The notes under the pieces were generated by a model. It ran no database searches and had not been told where the DNA came from. It saw only the letters and a list, made by a program, of their open reading frames with translations. A program made the position numbers and the translations under genes. Source: Solen grandis (Eukaryota > Mollusca > Bivalvia > Adapedonta > Solenidae). From it: DNA of 64,000 nucleotides. Positions 23,615 through 34,860 of this stretch are shown in pieces (position 1 is the stretch's first letter; the number at the start of each line of letters is the position of its first letter). The stretch lies in assembly GCA_021229015.1 (NCBI GenBank), contig CM037794.1:43171126-43235125 (forward strand), given 5' to 3'.

Positions 23615-24845
23615 AACAAGAGCTGTCAGAGGACAGCACGCTCGACTATTCAAAATGCTTGTTGGTAAATCAAATGAAATCTATTTCAATTCTTGTCCTT
23701 CACATACCCTGTACATAATAATAGTCAAAAATGATATACCTTGATAGTCTGATACCCTTTAATAGTTTTATGATGTCTAAAATCAATACCATGCCTAGTT
23801 ACTGAGACATAAGCACACTGTGCATGCAAATCTTTAACCAAAAATCCAAGTTAGAAAAGGGCCATAATTTGCATCAGTCCAAAAGTTATCCTCCTTGGTT
23901 TTCTGATGCCCTTGAAGACACTCCTTCAACTTTCCAGTCAATTCCACAAGCAATTTCCGAGATATAAGCTGGATAGTAGCTTGAATGCAAAAATTTAATC
24001 AAAATTCTAAGTTAAAAGGGGGTCATAATTTTTAATATATTCCATCAAATGTTATCTTCCTTTATAGTATGATACCCCTAAACATATTAAAGATGTTTCA
24101 AATCAATCCCATGCCTGGACTAGATATAAGCATGAAAGTACCTTGCATGAAAACTTTAACCAAATTTCTAAGTTAAAAAGGGGATAATTTGTAACATATC
24201 ATCAAGAGTTTTCTACCATGAAAGTATGATACCCCTAAACATATTAAAGATGTTTCAAATCAATTCCGGAAGTTAAAAAGAAGCAATAATTTGTAACATA
24301 TTCCATTAAGAGTTTTCTACCATGAAAGTATGATACCCCTAAACATATTAAAGATGTTTCAAATCAATCCCATGCCTGGACTCTGAGATATAAGCATGAG
24401 AGTATCTTGCATGCAAAACTTTAACCAAAATTTCTAAGTTAAAAAGGGCATAATTTAATTCCGTTATCTACCTTGGTTGTCTGATGCCCCTTAACATATT
24501 CATAAACTTTCAAGTCAATACCATGAAGTGTTATTGAGATACAAACTAGATAATAGCTTGCTCACAAAACTTTAACAAAATTTTCTATTGCATGCAAAAC
24601 TTTAAACAAAATTTTTAAGTTAAAAAGGGGCCATAATTCATATCAAATTCAGTCAAGAGTTATCTATCTTGGTTGTCTGATGCCCCTGAACATATTTATA
24701 AACTTTCAAGTCAATACCATAAATGGTTATTGAGATATAAGGTTGACAATAACTTGCACGCAAAACCTTAACCAAAAGCTGGAACGCCAACGCTGACACC
24801 AGGGCGACTACAACAGCTCTCATATTCTTCGAATAGTCGAGCTAA
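23615..24845 (+). mobile_element. HINE-like element with GCTCGACTATTC ends
   Basis: The left end AACAAGAGCTGTCAGAGGAC contains the palindrome GCTGTC-AGAG-GACAGC, followed by the subterminal word GCTCGACTATTC. The right end has the exact inverse GAATAGTCGAGC at about 24831-24842, then TAAAAA. Between them lie ~160 bp tandem units marked by AAGTTAAAAAGGGG(C)CATAAT near 23850, 24010, 24171, 24269, 24436 and 24617. The final part, CGCCAACGCTGACACCAGGGCG, takes the place of the microsatellite in the other elements. Architecture is the same as the GCTCACCTGAG elements although the end words differ. Non-coding. Confidence 0.75.
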
Positions 24846-25315
24846 AAATGTATTTGAATTCTACTGTAAAAATGGGATTTAATGGAACAAGCATAGGCAT
24901 GACTTTGAAGTGAGAGTGTGTAAATATATATATATATATATACTAAGAGCTAAAAAGATATCTGCGACAAACACCCAAACGATGATCTCTGTCACTGCTA
25001 GTTTCTGGATGCAACACCAAAACAAGTTCCTATATTTTGCCCACTTTTGAGTTATTTAACTTTTTTAAGATACATGTTTATTTACGATATATTCATTCAT
25101 GTACTTATCAGTTGAATATTTGCTTTGTAACAGAAGTGTAAATTTTTACATTTTTTTTTTCAATTTGTTCAGAGAGAGAGAGACAGAGAGAAATTGCATA
25201 CAGATACAATACATATATAAAAAGTACACATACATTATAAATAAATGGGTGTAAGACACAGAAAGAGATAAAAATTGAAAGGGGGAGAAAAAAAGAGAGA
25301 GTTGGTGTATAGGTA
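24846..25315. other. AT-rich spacer with (TA)n and AG-rich tracts
   Basis: (TA)n at 24925-24943 and GAGAGAGAGAGACAGAGAG at 25171-25190. Nothing else recognised. Confidence 0.6.
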
Positions 25316-25956
25316 TACCGTATACACCGGCAGATTAGGCGCACTTTTTTTCCAGATAATTCAAGTTTATAGAGGGGGTGCGCCTTATATGATGATATAC
25401 AGCTTTTCAGGTTTCTTTTTTCAATCACCGAGAAGTGAAAATTACCGGTATACGATCTCAGAAAATGGATATATTGAAAGCCAATTAATACGATAATATG
25501 ACACAAAGTCTATACGAAACCATGATAAACAATACCAGATTATTGCTTTTGTTCTTATTAGTTATCCTACAGTTATATTTCATGATAAAATGATCGTGAG
25601 AAACTGAAACAACTGATGGAAGCCATTTTCAATATAAACAAATAAGTTTATTTTACGGGACCTCATGATGTATAGGAGAAACTTGACAGGTGGCAATTTT
25701 TACGTAATGTTTGTTAGTTGGGAGAATTTTGACAGGTGACAATGGTCTTATGCAATGTGTAAATAAAACGGTTCACCGTATGATTAGCCCGGTGACGTAC
25801 GGATAGCTTTCGGTCTGTCAAAATGTATGACGGCGCAAATTTCAAAACAAGATTTTGCCGCATACGATAAGTGATTTTTTTTTTTCAATTAAGTTACCCT
25901 GAAAGTTAGGATGCGCCTTATACGTAGCTGCGCCTAATCTGACCGTGTATACGGTA
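25316..25956. mobile_element. TIR element of ~640 bp, TA-flanked (Tc1/mariner-type MITE)
   Basis: The left end TACCGTATACACCGGCAGAT and the right end ATCTGACCGTGTATACGGTA are inverted copies of about 26 bp with few mismatches, flanked by TA. A second inverted motif, TGCGCCTTATA, lies inside each end (about 25379 and 25911). TA target sites and this length suggest a non-autonomous Tc1/mariner-superfamily element. No transposase frame or DDE/D motif is seen; the 132-codon minus frame at its left edge extends beyond the element and is not a transposase. Confidence 0.7.
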
Positions 25957-25964
25957 ATATACAT

Positions 25965-27057
25965 ACAAGAGGGCCAAAATGGTCCTAAAGACGCTCATCT
26001 GAGAGAAACTGCCTTCACTGCCTGTACATGTTACTAAATTATGGCATAGTTGTATTGAATACAAAATCCACGATATCATTTATAATTCCACAAGCTAAAC
26101 AGTGCCTGTTGTCAAAATTTGAAGTCAAACTTGACTGAGAAATTATGGCTTTAAACACACAAATTTAAACATTAAAAGGGGCATAACTCCTAACCTAATT
26201 GGCCAACATCAGCCATAATCGAACCTGGCTAAAAGAATATGGCTATAAACATTGTTCTAAAGTTTTGAAGATGATTACTTCAGAAATGAATATGTTAGAG
26301 TGCCAATAAAGTGAAATCTGACTTCTTTTTTTTTAAATATCAAAAGGGGCATAGCTCCTGACCTATTTTACAGATAGCAGCCATAATCAAACTTGCCCAT
26401 AAGAATATGGCTATAACAATTTTCATAGAGTTTGAAGATGATTGCTAAGAAATGAAGATGCTAAAGTGCAAACAAAGTGAAATTTGATGTTTTTTAATAT
26501 CAAAAGGGGCATACCTTTGGACCTAATAGGCTAATATCAGCCATAATTGAACTTGGCCAAAATATTATAGTAATAAACATTGTCATAAAGTTTGAAGATG
26601 ATTAACATTGGCATTTTTTTTAATATTCAAAGGGGCATAACTCCTGACCTTATAGGCCCATATCAGCCATGATCAAACTTGGCTGAGAGATTATGGTAAT
26701 AAATATTGTCATGAATTTTGAAGATGATTGCTTAAGAAATGAAGATGCTAGATTGCAAACAAAATGAAATCTGGCATTTTTTAATATTAAAAGGGGCATA
26801 ACTCCTGACCAAATTGGCAAATATCAGCCATGATCAAATTTGGCCGAGAGATTATGGTAATAAATATTGTCATGAAGTTTGAAGATGATTGCTAAAGAAA
26901 TGAAGATGCTAGATTGCAAACAAAGTAAAATCTGGCTTTTTTTAATATTAAAAGGGGCATAACTCCTGACCTAATAAGCCGACGGACCAACAGATGGATG
27001 ACAGACATTCATCCATCCTAATAGGTCCTCTTGAGCACATGTGCTCAGGTGAGCTAA
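25965..27057 (+). mobile_element. Pearl/HINE-like element with ~160 bp units
   Basis: It starts directly after the TIR element with ACAAGAGGGCCAAAATGGTC (palindrome GGGCCA-AAA-TGGTCC, a G:T-compatible pair) and the subterminal word GCTCATCTGAG. Units are marked by AAAAGGGGCATAACTCC at 26174, 26342, 26502, ~26627, 26789 and 26950, so four are about 160 bp and one is shortened to 125 bp. A remnant GACGGACCAACAGATGGATG stands where the microsatellite lies in sister elements. The right end, 27030-27057, is the hairpin TTGAGCACATGTGCTCAGGTGAGCTAA. Non-coding. Confidence 0.77.
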
Positions 27058-27210
27058 TTAAAAGGTAAAAATACATACATACATATATACAAGCATACAT
27101 TGACATGTTCTATCAAAAATGGCTGACACCATATTTTGTCTTCAGCAGCCAACTTGTCTTAAGCAGCCAATTGTGGCCCGTCCCTTGGGTGGCTGCTAAA
27201 TACAAGTTTG

Positions 27211-27254
<44 letters not shown>

Positions 27255-29070
27255 GCATATTATTTTAAGCAAACTAAAAAAAGAAATAGTTAAAAAAAAA
27301 AATTGCATAAGTTGAAAGTTCACAAACACCAAAACAACAACATAAAAAATCTGACAGTTTCCATGACGACATAAGATCAGCTCCTTCTATTGTCGTATGA
27401 CAATTATTTAAGAGACTTGACATTTAACAGGAACCTAGGATATGCTTGTCTATTAGTTTAATGACTACGGCAGTTAATGAGTTCTGTTTTCATTGAATCT
27501 GTACCAGTTTTCTCAACACTGTCTTATATGGGCACATTTTCTGTAAATATCTGGAATTAGATCACTCCAAACACCATGTCAGGGAAGTTCTTGCAATTTT
27601 CTTTATTTCTAAATGTCACTTCCCAGAAATAGCGTGCAATACTGCTTTAAATCACAAGAAGTCAGTTATACAAGATACACCAGTTTTGCTTCTATCATCT
27701 TATCAGGACAATCTAAGAATTTGACAATTTTAATCATGAAGGATGCAATCTGCTTACAAGGAACCCCGAGCATTCCATCTAATTTACATATTCATTAAGT
27801 TACAAGTCCATTAATCATAAAAATATTAATTTGGGCAGTGAGTCATAATCTGACACCATTCATATCCAATTTGACAATTATGCCACATGATGGCATTTCT
27901 CCTTGTGTTATTATGACTTTACACTGAAATCACCCTTGCTGGCATTAGAATTGAAGAACTCTACGACTTCAGTCAAGACAAAAAGCCACAAACAAAATAA
28001 AATATCGTAATAAGTCTTTTCTTTTCTCAAGCACCAATTTAATAATATATGCCACACAAGGAAAAATATCATAATAAAAACCATGATTGCACCCCAAGCT
28101 AAAAAAAAATTTTCTTTATTGAATTTATGTATAAACGGCATTAGTATTTTACACATTTCCAAGGAAACAAACATTTAACTGTTAACTGCCCCCAAAACAA
28201 GAAATGTGGGCAATGAATAATGTAGAGTCAGTCTTGCCTGATCTTGGAATATTATGCTGGTTGACTTAATGAGGGCTGACTATCAAACTTTTCCATCTCC
28301 TTTTACTTCTATATGCATTTAGAATGCTTTCATGGTCAGCCCTCCCATAAACACAATCACACTGGCGCTTGTCCCGTTTTATTTTTTTTTAAAGGAACTA
28401 TCATACTGTTCAAGGCCATATAACTGCCTTAAATTTAAGAGAGAGATTGTTGCTTTAAAGCGATATAGGAAATCAATACGAAATGCTGAATGTTACAGAG
28501 AGGGATGCCGCCATCAAAAAAACAGATTGATCATCTTCAGATAGGAACCCTGTTATTTCAAACTGAAATAATTGGACATTCTTCTGATAGAAGCCTACTC
28601 TGGGAGTAATTATTTTTCCTTGAACGATGTTTGGCCTAATTAATCTAATTATTTGGCTTTAATCAAGAATTAGACCAACTTTGGTGGCATTTGTCATGAT
28701 ATGATTTTTTTTTTAATCTGAGTGTATTTAATTTTCAATTTCAGTTTTAAAACAATAATAAGTGCACAGGGATCAATTATAACACACTCCATTATTACAC
28801 TCTCCATTAAAACACATTCTATTCTTAGATACTCCATTATAACACTCTACATTATAACACTCACTGTGCCCCAATATTAGACGTCCAAATTTAAGTTGAC
28901 TTAAGGTGCATTTTTCGCATCTAGTTCAATGAATTGCCCTTACAATTTGCCCCATGATAATGAATGATCCAAAATAAAGTAGAGGGCAGTACAGAATGAT
29001 ATATGCAGATGCAATTATCGACTATCTAACAGCAGCACTTGGAAATCATGTGATCAGTGGCTGACCTAGT
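27058..29070. other. AT-rich DNA with (TG)n and a short tandem repeat
   Basis: (TG)n of about 18 units at 27215-27251. At 28777-28862 an imperfect ACTCCATTATAACAC repeat (about five copies, 16-18 bp) occurs. Unique sequence elsewhere; no gene recognised. Confidence 0.6.
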
Positions 29071-29314
29071 TTATCCCTTTCCCTCATATATAGACTCATT
29101 ATGACGCACTCAATAGGTATCACATAAAGCCTGATCTGCAGAAAACCACAGTTAAACCTTACCAAATTTAATTACAAAATCCTGATTTCCAGACCACTGA
29201 GGAGCAGCGAACAGCATAAAACCTGATCAGCCTGTGAGTTACTCGCAGGCTGATCTGGTTTTATGCTGTTCGCATAGGTCTTTTCATGGTGTCCTCTATG
29301 AGGAAAAGGGTTTA
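29070..29314 (+). mobile_element. TTAA-type hairpin MITE, copy 5
   Basis: Termini CCCTTTCCCTCATATA and TATGAGGAAAAGGG; flanks are TTTAT and TTTAT rather than TTAA, either mutated or a variant target. Hairpin at 29207-29273 has a single extra change (CCTGTGAGT for CCTGCGAGT, still G:U compatible). Otherwise like copies 2 and 3. Confidence 0.83.
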
Positions 29315-29601
29315 TACAAACAATTGAAACAAAATTATCCCAGTTCAATGGATAAAGAAAGGACTGCAAAAACTGGAAAGGTCCATTCTAGAGTTATAGC
29401 AAGAAAAGCTAAAATAAAAGATCTACATACATACCTTATGCTTTGAGCTTTCTTTGTCTCTACCTGAAACAGTAATAAAATATATTAATATATTGTTAAA
29501 AAATATCATACATAATATTACAAAATTGGACTTGTGTTAAGCAGTCAGCCACTTATCTGAAATTTCATTGAGTAAACCCAGATTATTAAACTCCTGGAAG
29601 A

Positions 29602-29855
29602 CTGACTGACTATTTGAGTTTAACATCGCTTCAACAGTATTCCAGTCATATAGCGACGTCCAGCTAATTACAGGTGGAGGAAGACCCTGAATGCACGGAG
29701 GCATCCGGGTAGAACCACCGACCTACCGCAAGCCAGCTGGAAGGTTTCTCACATGAAAATCCGAATGACCCTACTGGGATTCGAACCCACGCGGTGAGGG
29801 GCTGAGTGAGTGGTAAAGTCAGTGACTCGATCCTCTCGGCCACAGAGGCCCCTTC
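29602..29855 (-). mobile_element. tRNA-derived SINE, family 1, with target-site duplication
   Basis: Minus-strand copy of the SINE at 37.1 kb. Box A and box B are recognisable in reverse (CTCTCGGCCACAG; GGGATTCGAACCC at about 29778-29790), and box B matches the tRNA consensus closely. It is flanked by a 14 bp direct repeat, AAACTCCTGGAAGA (29588-29601) and AAATTCCTGGAAGA (29856-29869), as expected for LINE-driven insertion. The preserved box B suggests a rather young copy. Confidence 0.87.
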
Positions 29856-29924
29856 AAATTCCTGGAAGAAGCTTCTAATTAGAGTCCTCTGTTTGCTAGT
29901 ACAATCATGTGTCTTTTATTCTTT

Positions 29925-30035
29925 GTATGGCAATGAAAAAACAGCAACTCTGTTACATATACAATTTAAAGTTCAGTTAATTAATATTCATTAAGCAATT
30001 AGTTTCTGTATGAATATTCATGAGATACAGGTTGT
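29925..30035 (+). mobile_element. Fragment of the 45.5 kb CCCTTTACT element
   Basis: ATACAATTTAAAGTTCAGTT and TGTATGAATATTCATGAGAT parallel the right half of the element at 45534-45777 (ACCATTTAAAGTTCATTAAA, TGTACATGAATATTCATGAA). The ends are missing. Confidence 0.5.
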
Positions 30036-30314
30036 CTGTTTAGTACAGGTGAATTACTATTGAAGTTACACAAGGGATACGGGCCAATCAAGTCATTACT
30101 CATATGATAGAAAGATGATGAAAGTAATGTAGACGGAAAGGAAGAGGGGGATCAACTTCAGCAAATCCCTCCCAATAATGAATATACATGTATACAGATC
30201 TCAGGTTTGCTGACGAAGGATACAGAAACTGATGTACTTCTACAAATATTTAAGAGAAGAGGTAGAGGGGGGAAAAGATGAAAAAGATTGTTCAAATTTA
30301 TTAGAACTTATACC

Positions 30315-30425
30315 AATTAATTATGATAGTTCCTGGGTTGGACCAGTACATTGTGCCCAGGAAGGCCACACAAAACAAAAAAATTGGCTCCAGCTGAGAT
30401 TAAGCCCACAACAGTTACTTTGGTA
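30315..30425 (-). mobile_element. Fragment of SINE family 3
   Basis: TAGTTCCTGGGTTGGACCAG is the inverse of the segment TGGTCCAAC...CCAGGAACCG in the SINE at 36.68 kb. The tRNA-like head is eroded. Confidence 0.45.
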
Positions 30426-30572
30426 TCAAATTTCAAGAATTAAGTGAAAGAGAGAGGTGCAGAAATAGAAAGGAGAGAGGGGGGGTGAGTAGAAGAAAAT
30501 TATAGCAAATGAGAGAAATAAAGATGATAATAACAAGAGGGGAAAAAAAGACAAAAAAAAAAAAAAAAAAAG

Positions 30573-30765
30573 GTGAAAGTGACTAGAGACAGAGTAAAGG
30601 ATAAGAGGGAAAGAGAGAGAGAAAGAAAGGAAGAGGGAAGAGACAGAGTAAAAAATAAGAGGGAAAGAGAGAGAGAAAGAAAGGAAGAGGGAAGAGACAG
30701 AGTAAAAGATAAAACGGAGAGAAAGAGAGATAGAAAGAAAGAAAGGGAGAGGGAAGCATCCAACT
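30573..30765 (+). repeat. Purine-rich 54 bp tandem repeat
   Basis: Three units of 54 bp starting at AGAGACAGAGTAAA 30585, 30639 and 30693, made of GA/GAAA words. Since 54 is a multiple of three, both strands show long repetitive frames (R/E/K-rich on plus, S/L/F-rich on minus). These are artefacts. Confidence 0.85.
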
Positions 30766-31844
30766 CCACTGACAGGGGTTAATTGTTACACCCAGAAAAA
30801 AAACACTAAAGATTAATTACTTGTTCCAAATCAAGGTCTTTCTGCTTTCATTTGTCATTCATACTTAGGTGTCGCTGACAGAACCCTGTTAATTTGTTAT
30901 TTTAAGCTCAATACTGAAAGCAATACCATGAACAACGTGTCTCCCACAGCAGCAGATAGCATGTTGTTGCATGCTGCATCAGGAATTAGCGAAGGAAATC
31001 ACACAGAAGCTGTGTGAGCCTGCGTGCATGCTGCACGCATGTGGGATCCAGCGATAATTGCCTGTGATCTTGAAGTGGTGCGTGTGCAAGCAGGCTGTGC
31101 AACCACTTCTGACAACTGCCCTCAGGCACTTCTATAATCGTGTCCTTGTTTTAGAGAAAATTATAGCCTTCCCTGACATAATTCACATAAACAGAAAACC
31201 TATTACTGGTGTTTATACCTCATGTGCTAGCAGACCGCTTCTCTGTGGAAACAGTCTTGCTGTTCAACTGTGACTTTGCATTAATTAGTGCCAAAAATAG
31301 TAGGCTGCCATGCTTGAGAATTCAATTTCATTTTCATCACTAGGAATTTTATTTCTGCGTTATTTCTGCACTGTATTTTTAATTTGATACTGAATTTGAT
31401 ACCATCTCACACTGAATTAGAACGCCAAAGAAAACGGGAAGAATCTGTAGGTTTTCTCAATTTAGTCACTACAAAAATGGCTATGATTTATTTTTGCTTT
31501 GTCAGAATGAATGAGGTAAAAGGCTTATTTCTTTTTTTTGCATAGCAACATGATCTATTTTCAAATGAAGGGAAGTCCGCCTTTTGTATGTAGGGAGATT
31601 GACCTTTTTCTCTATGTATATTACAGAAAACTGATTCCTCTTCTCTGATGACCGAGTTTGATTCTGATTTTTCTTTTCTCTATTTTTTTTTCATTATAGT
31701 ATTGAACCGCATATGTGAAAACAAGGAGGAACATACCCTGCTACATCTGATAATAATGCACATGTGTATATCACATAAACATTGTGCTGTCGATATTTCA
31801 AAGCTTATAAATATTTTACAATAGTCTTGGATGACAGGTAATTA

Positions 31845-32427
31845 TACTACTCAAAGTTTGCTAAGCACCATCCACTATTTTCCCGTAGCGTTTCATGCGT
31901 AAACAAGCGACTTTAAAGGCATGCTACATTAAATTTTACAATAAAACAAATCTTGCTTTTATGCAGAAGTATTGTTTATGTACCAAACTTACTACCAGTT
32001 ACAAAAAATAAGCCTTTCGGATTAGAAAGTGCGAAATTTTGAAAAAAAACCTTAAAATTTAAAGTCAGCTAAATTCAGAACTTTAATCTTCAAATATTCC
32101 TGTTTTCTAAATGGAATACTTTTAAGGATATTTGGAAATGTTGGCCTGTTCATGGTCATTTTTTTCTGTATTGATCACAAGATTTAACTTCAATTTATAA
32201 AATGCCATTTCTTGCAAAAACACACTTTTGTGTGAATTTGCCAACTAATGACAGGAATTGGCTAAATCGTTGTAACTCATTTTTGAGTCTCTTTTCTATC
32301 ATTTTGACAAAAACTATGCGTAAAAATGATGGTCAGCTAACGCTTTCCTTTCAGGTACATTAAGCATGTGTTTTCATGTGACTCTATGGGAAAATAGCCG
32401 GTGGTGCTTAGCAAACTTTGAGTAGTA
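31845..32427. mobile_element. TIR element of ~580 bp, TA-flanked
   Basis: The left end TACTACTCAAAGTTTGCTAA continues with GCACCATCCACTATTTTCCC. The right end is its inverse (GGGAAAATAGCCGGTGGTGC...GAGTAGTA), giving terminal inverted repeats of about 40 bp with three or four mismatches. TA flanks both ends. Weaker inverted similarity continues inward (ATGCGTAAA on both sides, 31897 and 32318). No transposase frame; called a non-autonomous Tc1/mariner-type element. Confidence 0.8.
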
Positions 32428-34229
32428 TATTAACTGCTTTAACTTGCTTTTTTGTATGAAAACATGGACGGCTTACAAGGATTGTATCATATCAAAAGAT
32501 GATGTTAATTGATTCTGGCTTCATGTCCGTTAATCAAGGAATAAAACAATGAAAGCCCCTGTAAGATTGTCATCTGTACTTCTGACCCATGAACATTTCC
32601 AGGTTACATATTTAATTTTTATATTCAGCATAAAAAAAAGTAGAGGGAGCAAAATAAAATGAAACTAAACCAAATAATTTCATAACTTGTACTAAAGATG
32701 TTTTTGTTTCTTCAACATATCCATCAGATAAGAAAGATCAAACCATTTCATTTCCTTTCAGATTTAATCACACAAAGAAACAAATGAGTCTTGCATAATT
32801 CTTTGATCTTTAAGATACACAGTTCATTTCTCAATAGAGAGGAATAAAAATGAACTGTGCTTTAAACAGTATTCAAACTAAAACCATTTCCTGATTCAGA
32901 CTGCCAGCTGTATTTAAATACCCATCATCATTCCATCATTCTGCTCCATTCTTTTTTTTTTCGTTTTTATTTTTTTTAAAGAACTCAAATCAGCATTATT
33001 TACCTCCCCCTCCCTGTGAACAAGGACACTGGTGAATTCAATTACGTGTTTGTGTTCAGATCAATCCAAAACAAGAAGATGCACTATCGTTAACCCTCTT
33101 AAAAACCAACTCTCCATATTTCATGCCCAGCTCACACTCTCTGGCATATAAAAATATTCACCCCAATTTTAGAGCAACAAAAATTATCACAGAAAGAAAT
33201 CAACAAAGGGACGAACGAAATGAGAATGAGCTAAAAAGTTTGGCCAATGCTTCTCTGTTAAAATTCTTTTTTTGCCTGCCTTTTTTCCTTTTTATTTCTT
33301 CATTGCTGAGAAATACGGAAAACCGGATGATATAGCAGGGGGGCTAAAACAGTTCTCTGCTTGGTCTTGTTTTCATTTAAAATCAATACAAAGATACTAG
33401 GCACCACAGCTTTTAGAAAGCAGATAGGGTTGCTATAGCAACTGAAGGGAAGGGGAACTTCACCGTAGTACATAAATGCAAATAAAAAATATCTGCTGAA
33501 GCTTTTGTACGTACTTACATACCATCATGCTAGGCTTGCTTTTTTTATCTTCTTTTGAGTCCAAAGATTGATTTTCTTTTGCTCAACAGTTGGGGATTAC
33601 ATTATTTAAACAGGCATGTGTTGGTGTTTCCTACACTAGCTCAATATTCTGTTTTTTGCATTTCATGTTAATCAATTTGAGATTTTTTCTTTTCTTTTTT
33701 TTGCAAATTAGTGTTTTTGTTTTTGCAAGCACATTTTTGGCACTTAATTTTGAACGAGGTCATGAGCTTCAAATTAACTTCTCAATTTGATGGCACTTTC
33801 ATTTGTTCCAATAGAACAAATCTCTATTATATAAGGTTGGCTTTGAACCAATTAATACAAATTTATCGCAACATAAATGCAATTAACAGAATAAAGTATC
33901 CTTAGCAAAAGTATTTTTCTTGATATACCAACATATTTTTTTTTACCTTAACATTTATGGTCCAATGATTATGGTGGTGTGTGTTTTTTTTAATGTACCT
34001 TCAACTGTAACAATAATTCAGGTATAACTCGACACCCTACTAATTACAGGTGAAGGGGTTCAGAGGTCACACTGGCATCTGCAGGCCAGCTGGGAGGCTT
34101 TCCTCTTTTTTCATTAACACAAATTTCAAGTTCATTTATTTCCAAAAACTAAATATAAAAGTTGTTTTTTTTAAAAGTAAAGAATGAGGCTAACATAAAC
34201 AACCATGTACTAAATAAATGTTTACAGGA
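32428..34229. other. Unique AT-rich DNA with a SINE-core scrap
   Basis: Nothing gene-like. Near 34038-34110 the words CTAATTACAGGTGAAGG and GCCAGCTGGGAGGCTTTCCTC are remnants of SINE family 1 in minus orientation. Several poly-T tracts. Confidence 0.55.
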
Positions 34230-34452
34230 CAGTGGCGTAGCTACTACGTATTAGGCCCTGCAGGCCCGGGCCTACAAGTTGTCAAGAAAATGATATTTAC
34301 GAAAGTTCCAAAAATGAATAAAAAAATGGAAGGAGATACTGTGGAGCACGCATTTTGCTCTTTTAAATCTCCGCTGGTTTCTGGCTTCGGCAAGGGCAAA
34401 AGCCCCTCCCTCCAACTGGCCTTCAAGTTCAATAGGACTGACTACACCCTTG
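34230..34452. mobile_element. Small hAT-like MITE with CAGGA direct repeat
   Basis: The left end CAGTGGCGTAGCTACTACG and the right end GACTACACCCTTG give short inverted termini (CAGTGGCGTAG against CAAGGGTGTAG). A direct 5 bp repeat CAGGA flanks the 223 bp element (34225-34229 and 34453-34457). Sequences starting CAGTGGCGTAG are common hAT-type ends in animals; a 5 bp duplication rather than 8 bp points to a hAT5-like group or a decayed site. Overlapping frames on both strands are not genes. Confidence 0.65.
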
Positions 34453-34860
34453 CAGGATACAAATGAGTCACAAAAAGAAGGTGGTGGCATACCATTGTTA
34501 CTACAAGCTAGTGACCAATTCAATGCTTAATTTACACAACAATTTAAGTCTAAAACAATAGAAAAGGTAAGTTGAATTTGTTTATTTCAACTCAAGCTAA
34601 AGCAGTTGAAATAATTCATAATTTCCTTTTTATCATTTTCTTCATTATTTGTAATGATTGTTTTAAAATTCATAAAAAAACAGCAACAAAATGATTTTGT
34701 TTGTATGTATTAATTTTGGTTTATATTATTAACTCAGAGAAAATGTAATGAACCTGAAGTATTGACCATCTCAGCTGAAATTTAATCTCCCCCCTGCCCC
34801 CACTATATATTTGTTTATATATTAAAGCTGTTCTATCTCCTTCTATTTCTCTAAATGTTT

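Noticed and set aside
25108..25506. 132-codon minus frame partly inside the TIR element, considered as a transposase
   Set aside because: It crosses the element border and AG-rich low-complexity DNA, and lacks DDE/D-type motifs.
29738..29850. A functional tRNA gene (box A and box B visible)
   Set aside because: The head is followed by a SINE body and flanked by a target-site duplication, and no clean cloverleaf with acceptor stem and anticodon loop can be drawn.
30500..30782. Long Ser/Leu/Phe-rich and Arg/Glu/Lys-rich frames
   Set aside because: Produced by a GA-rich 54 bp repeat whose unit length is divisible by three.
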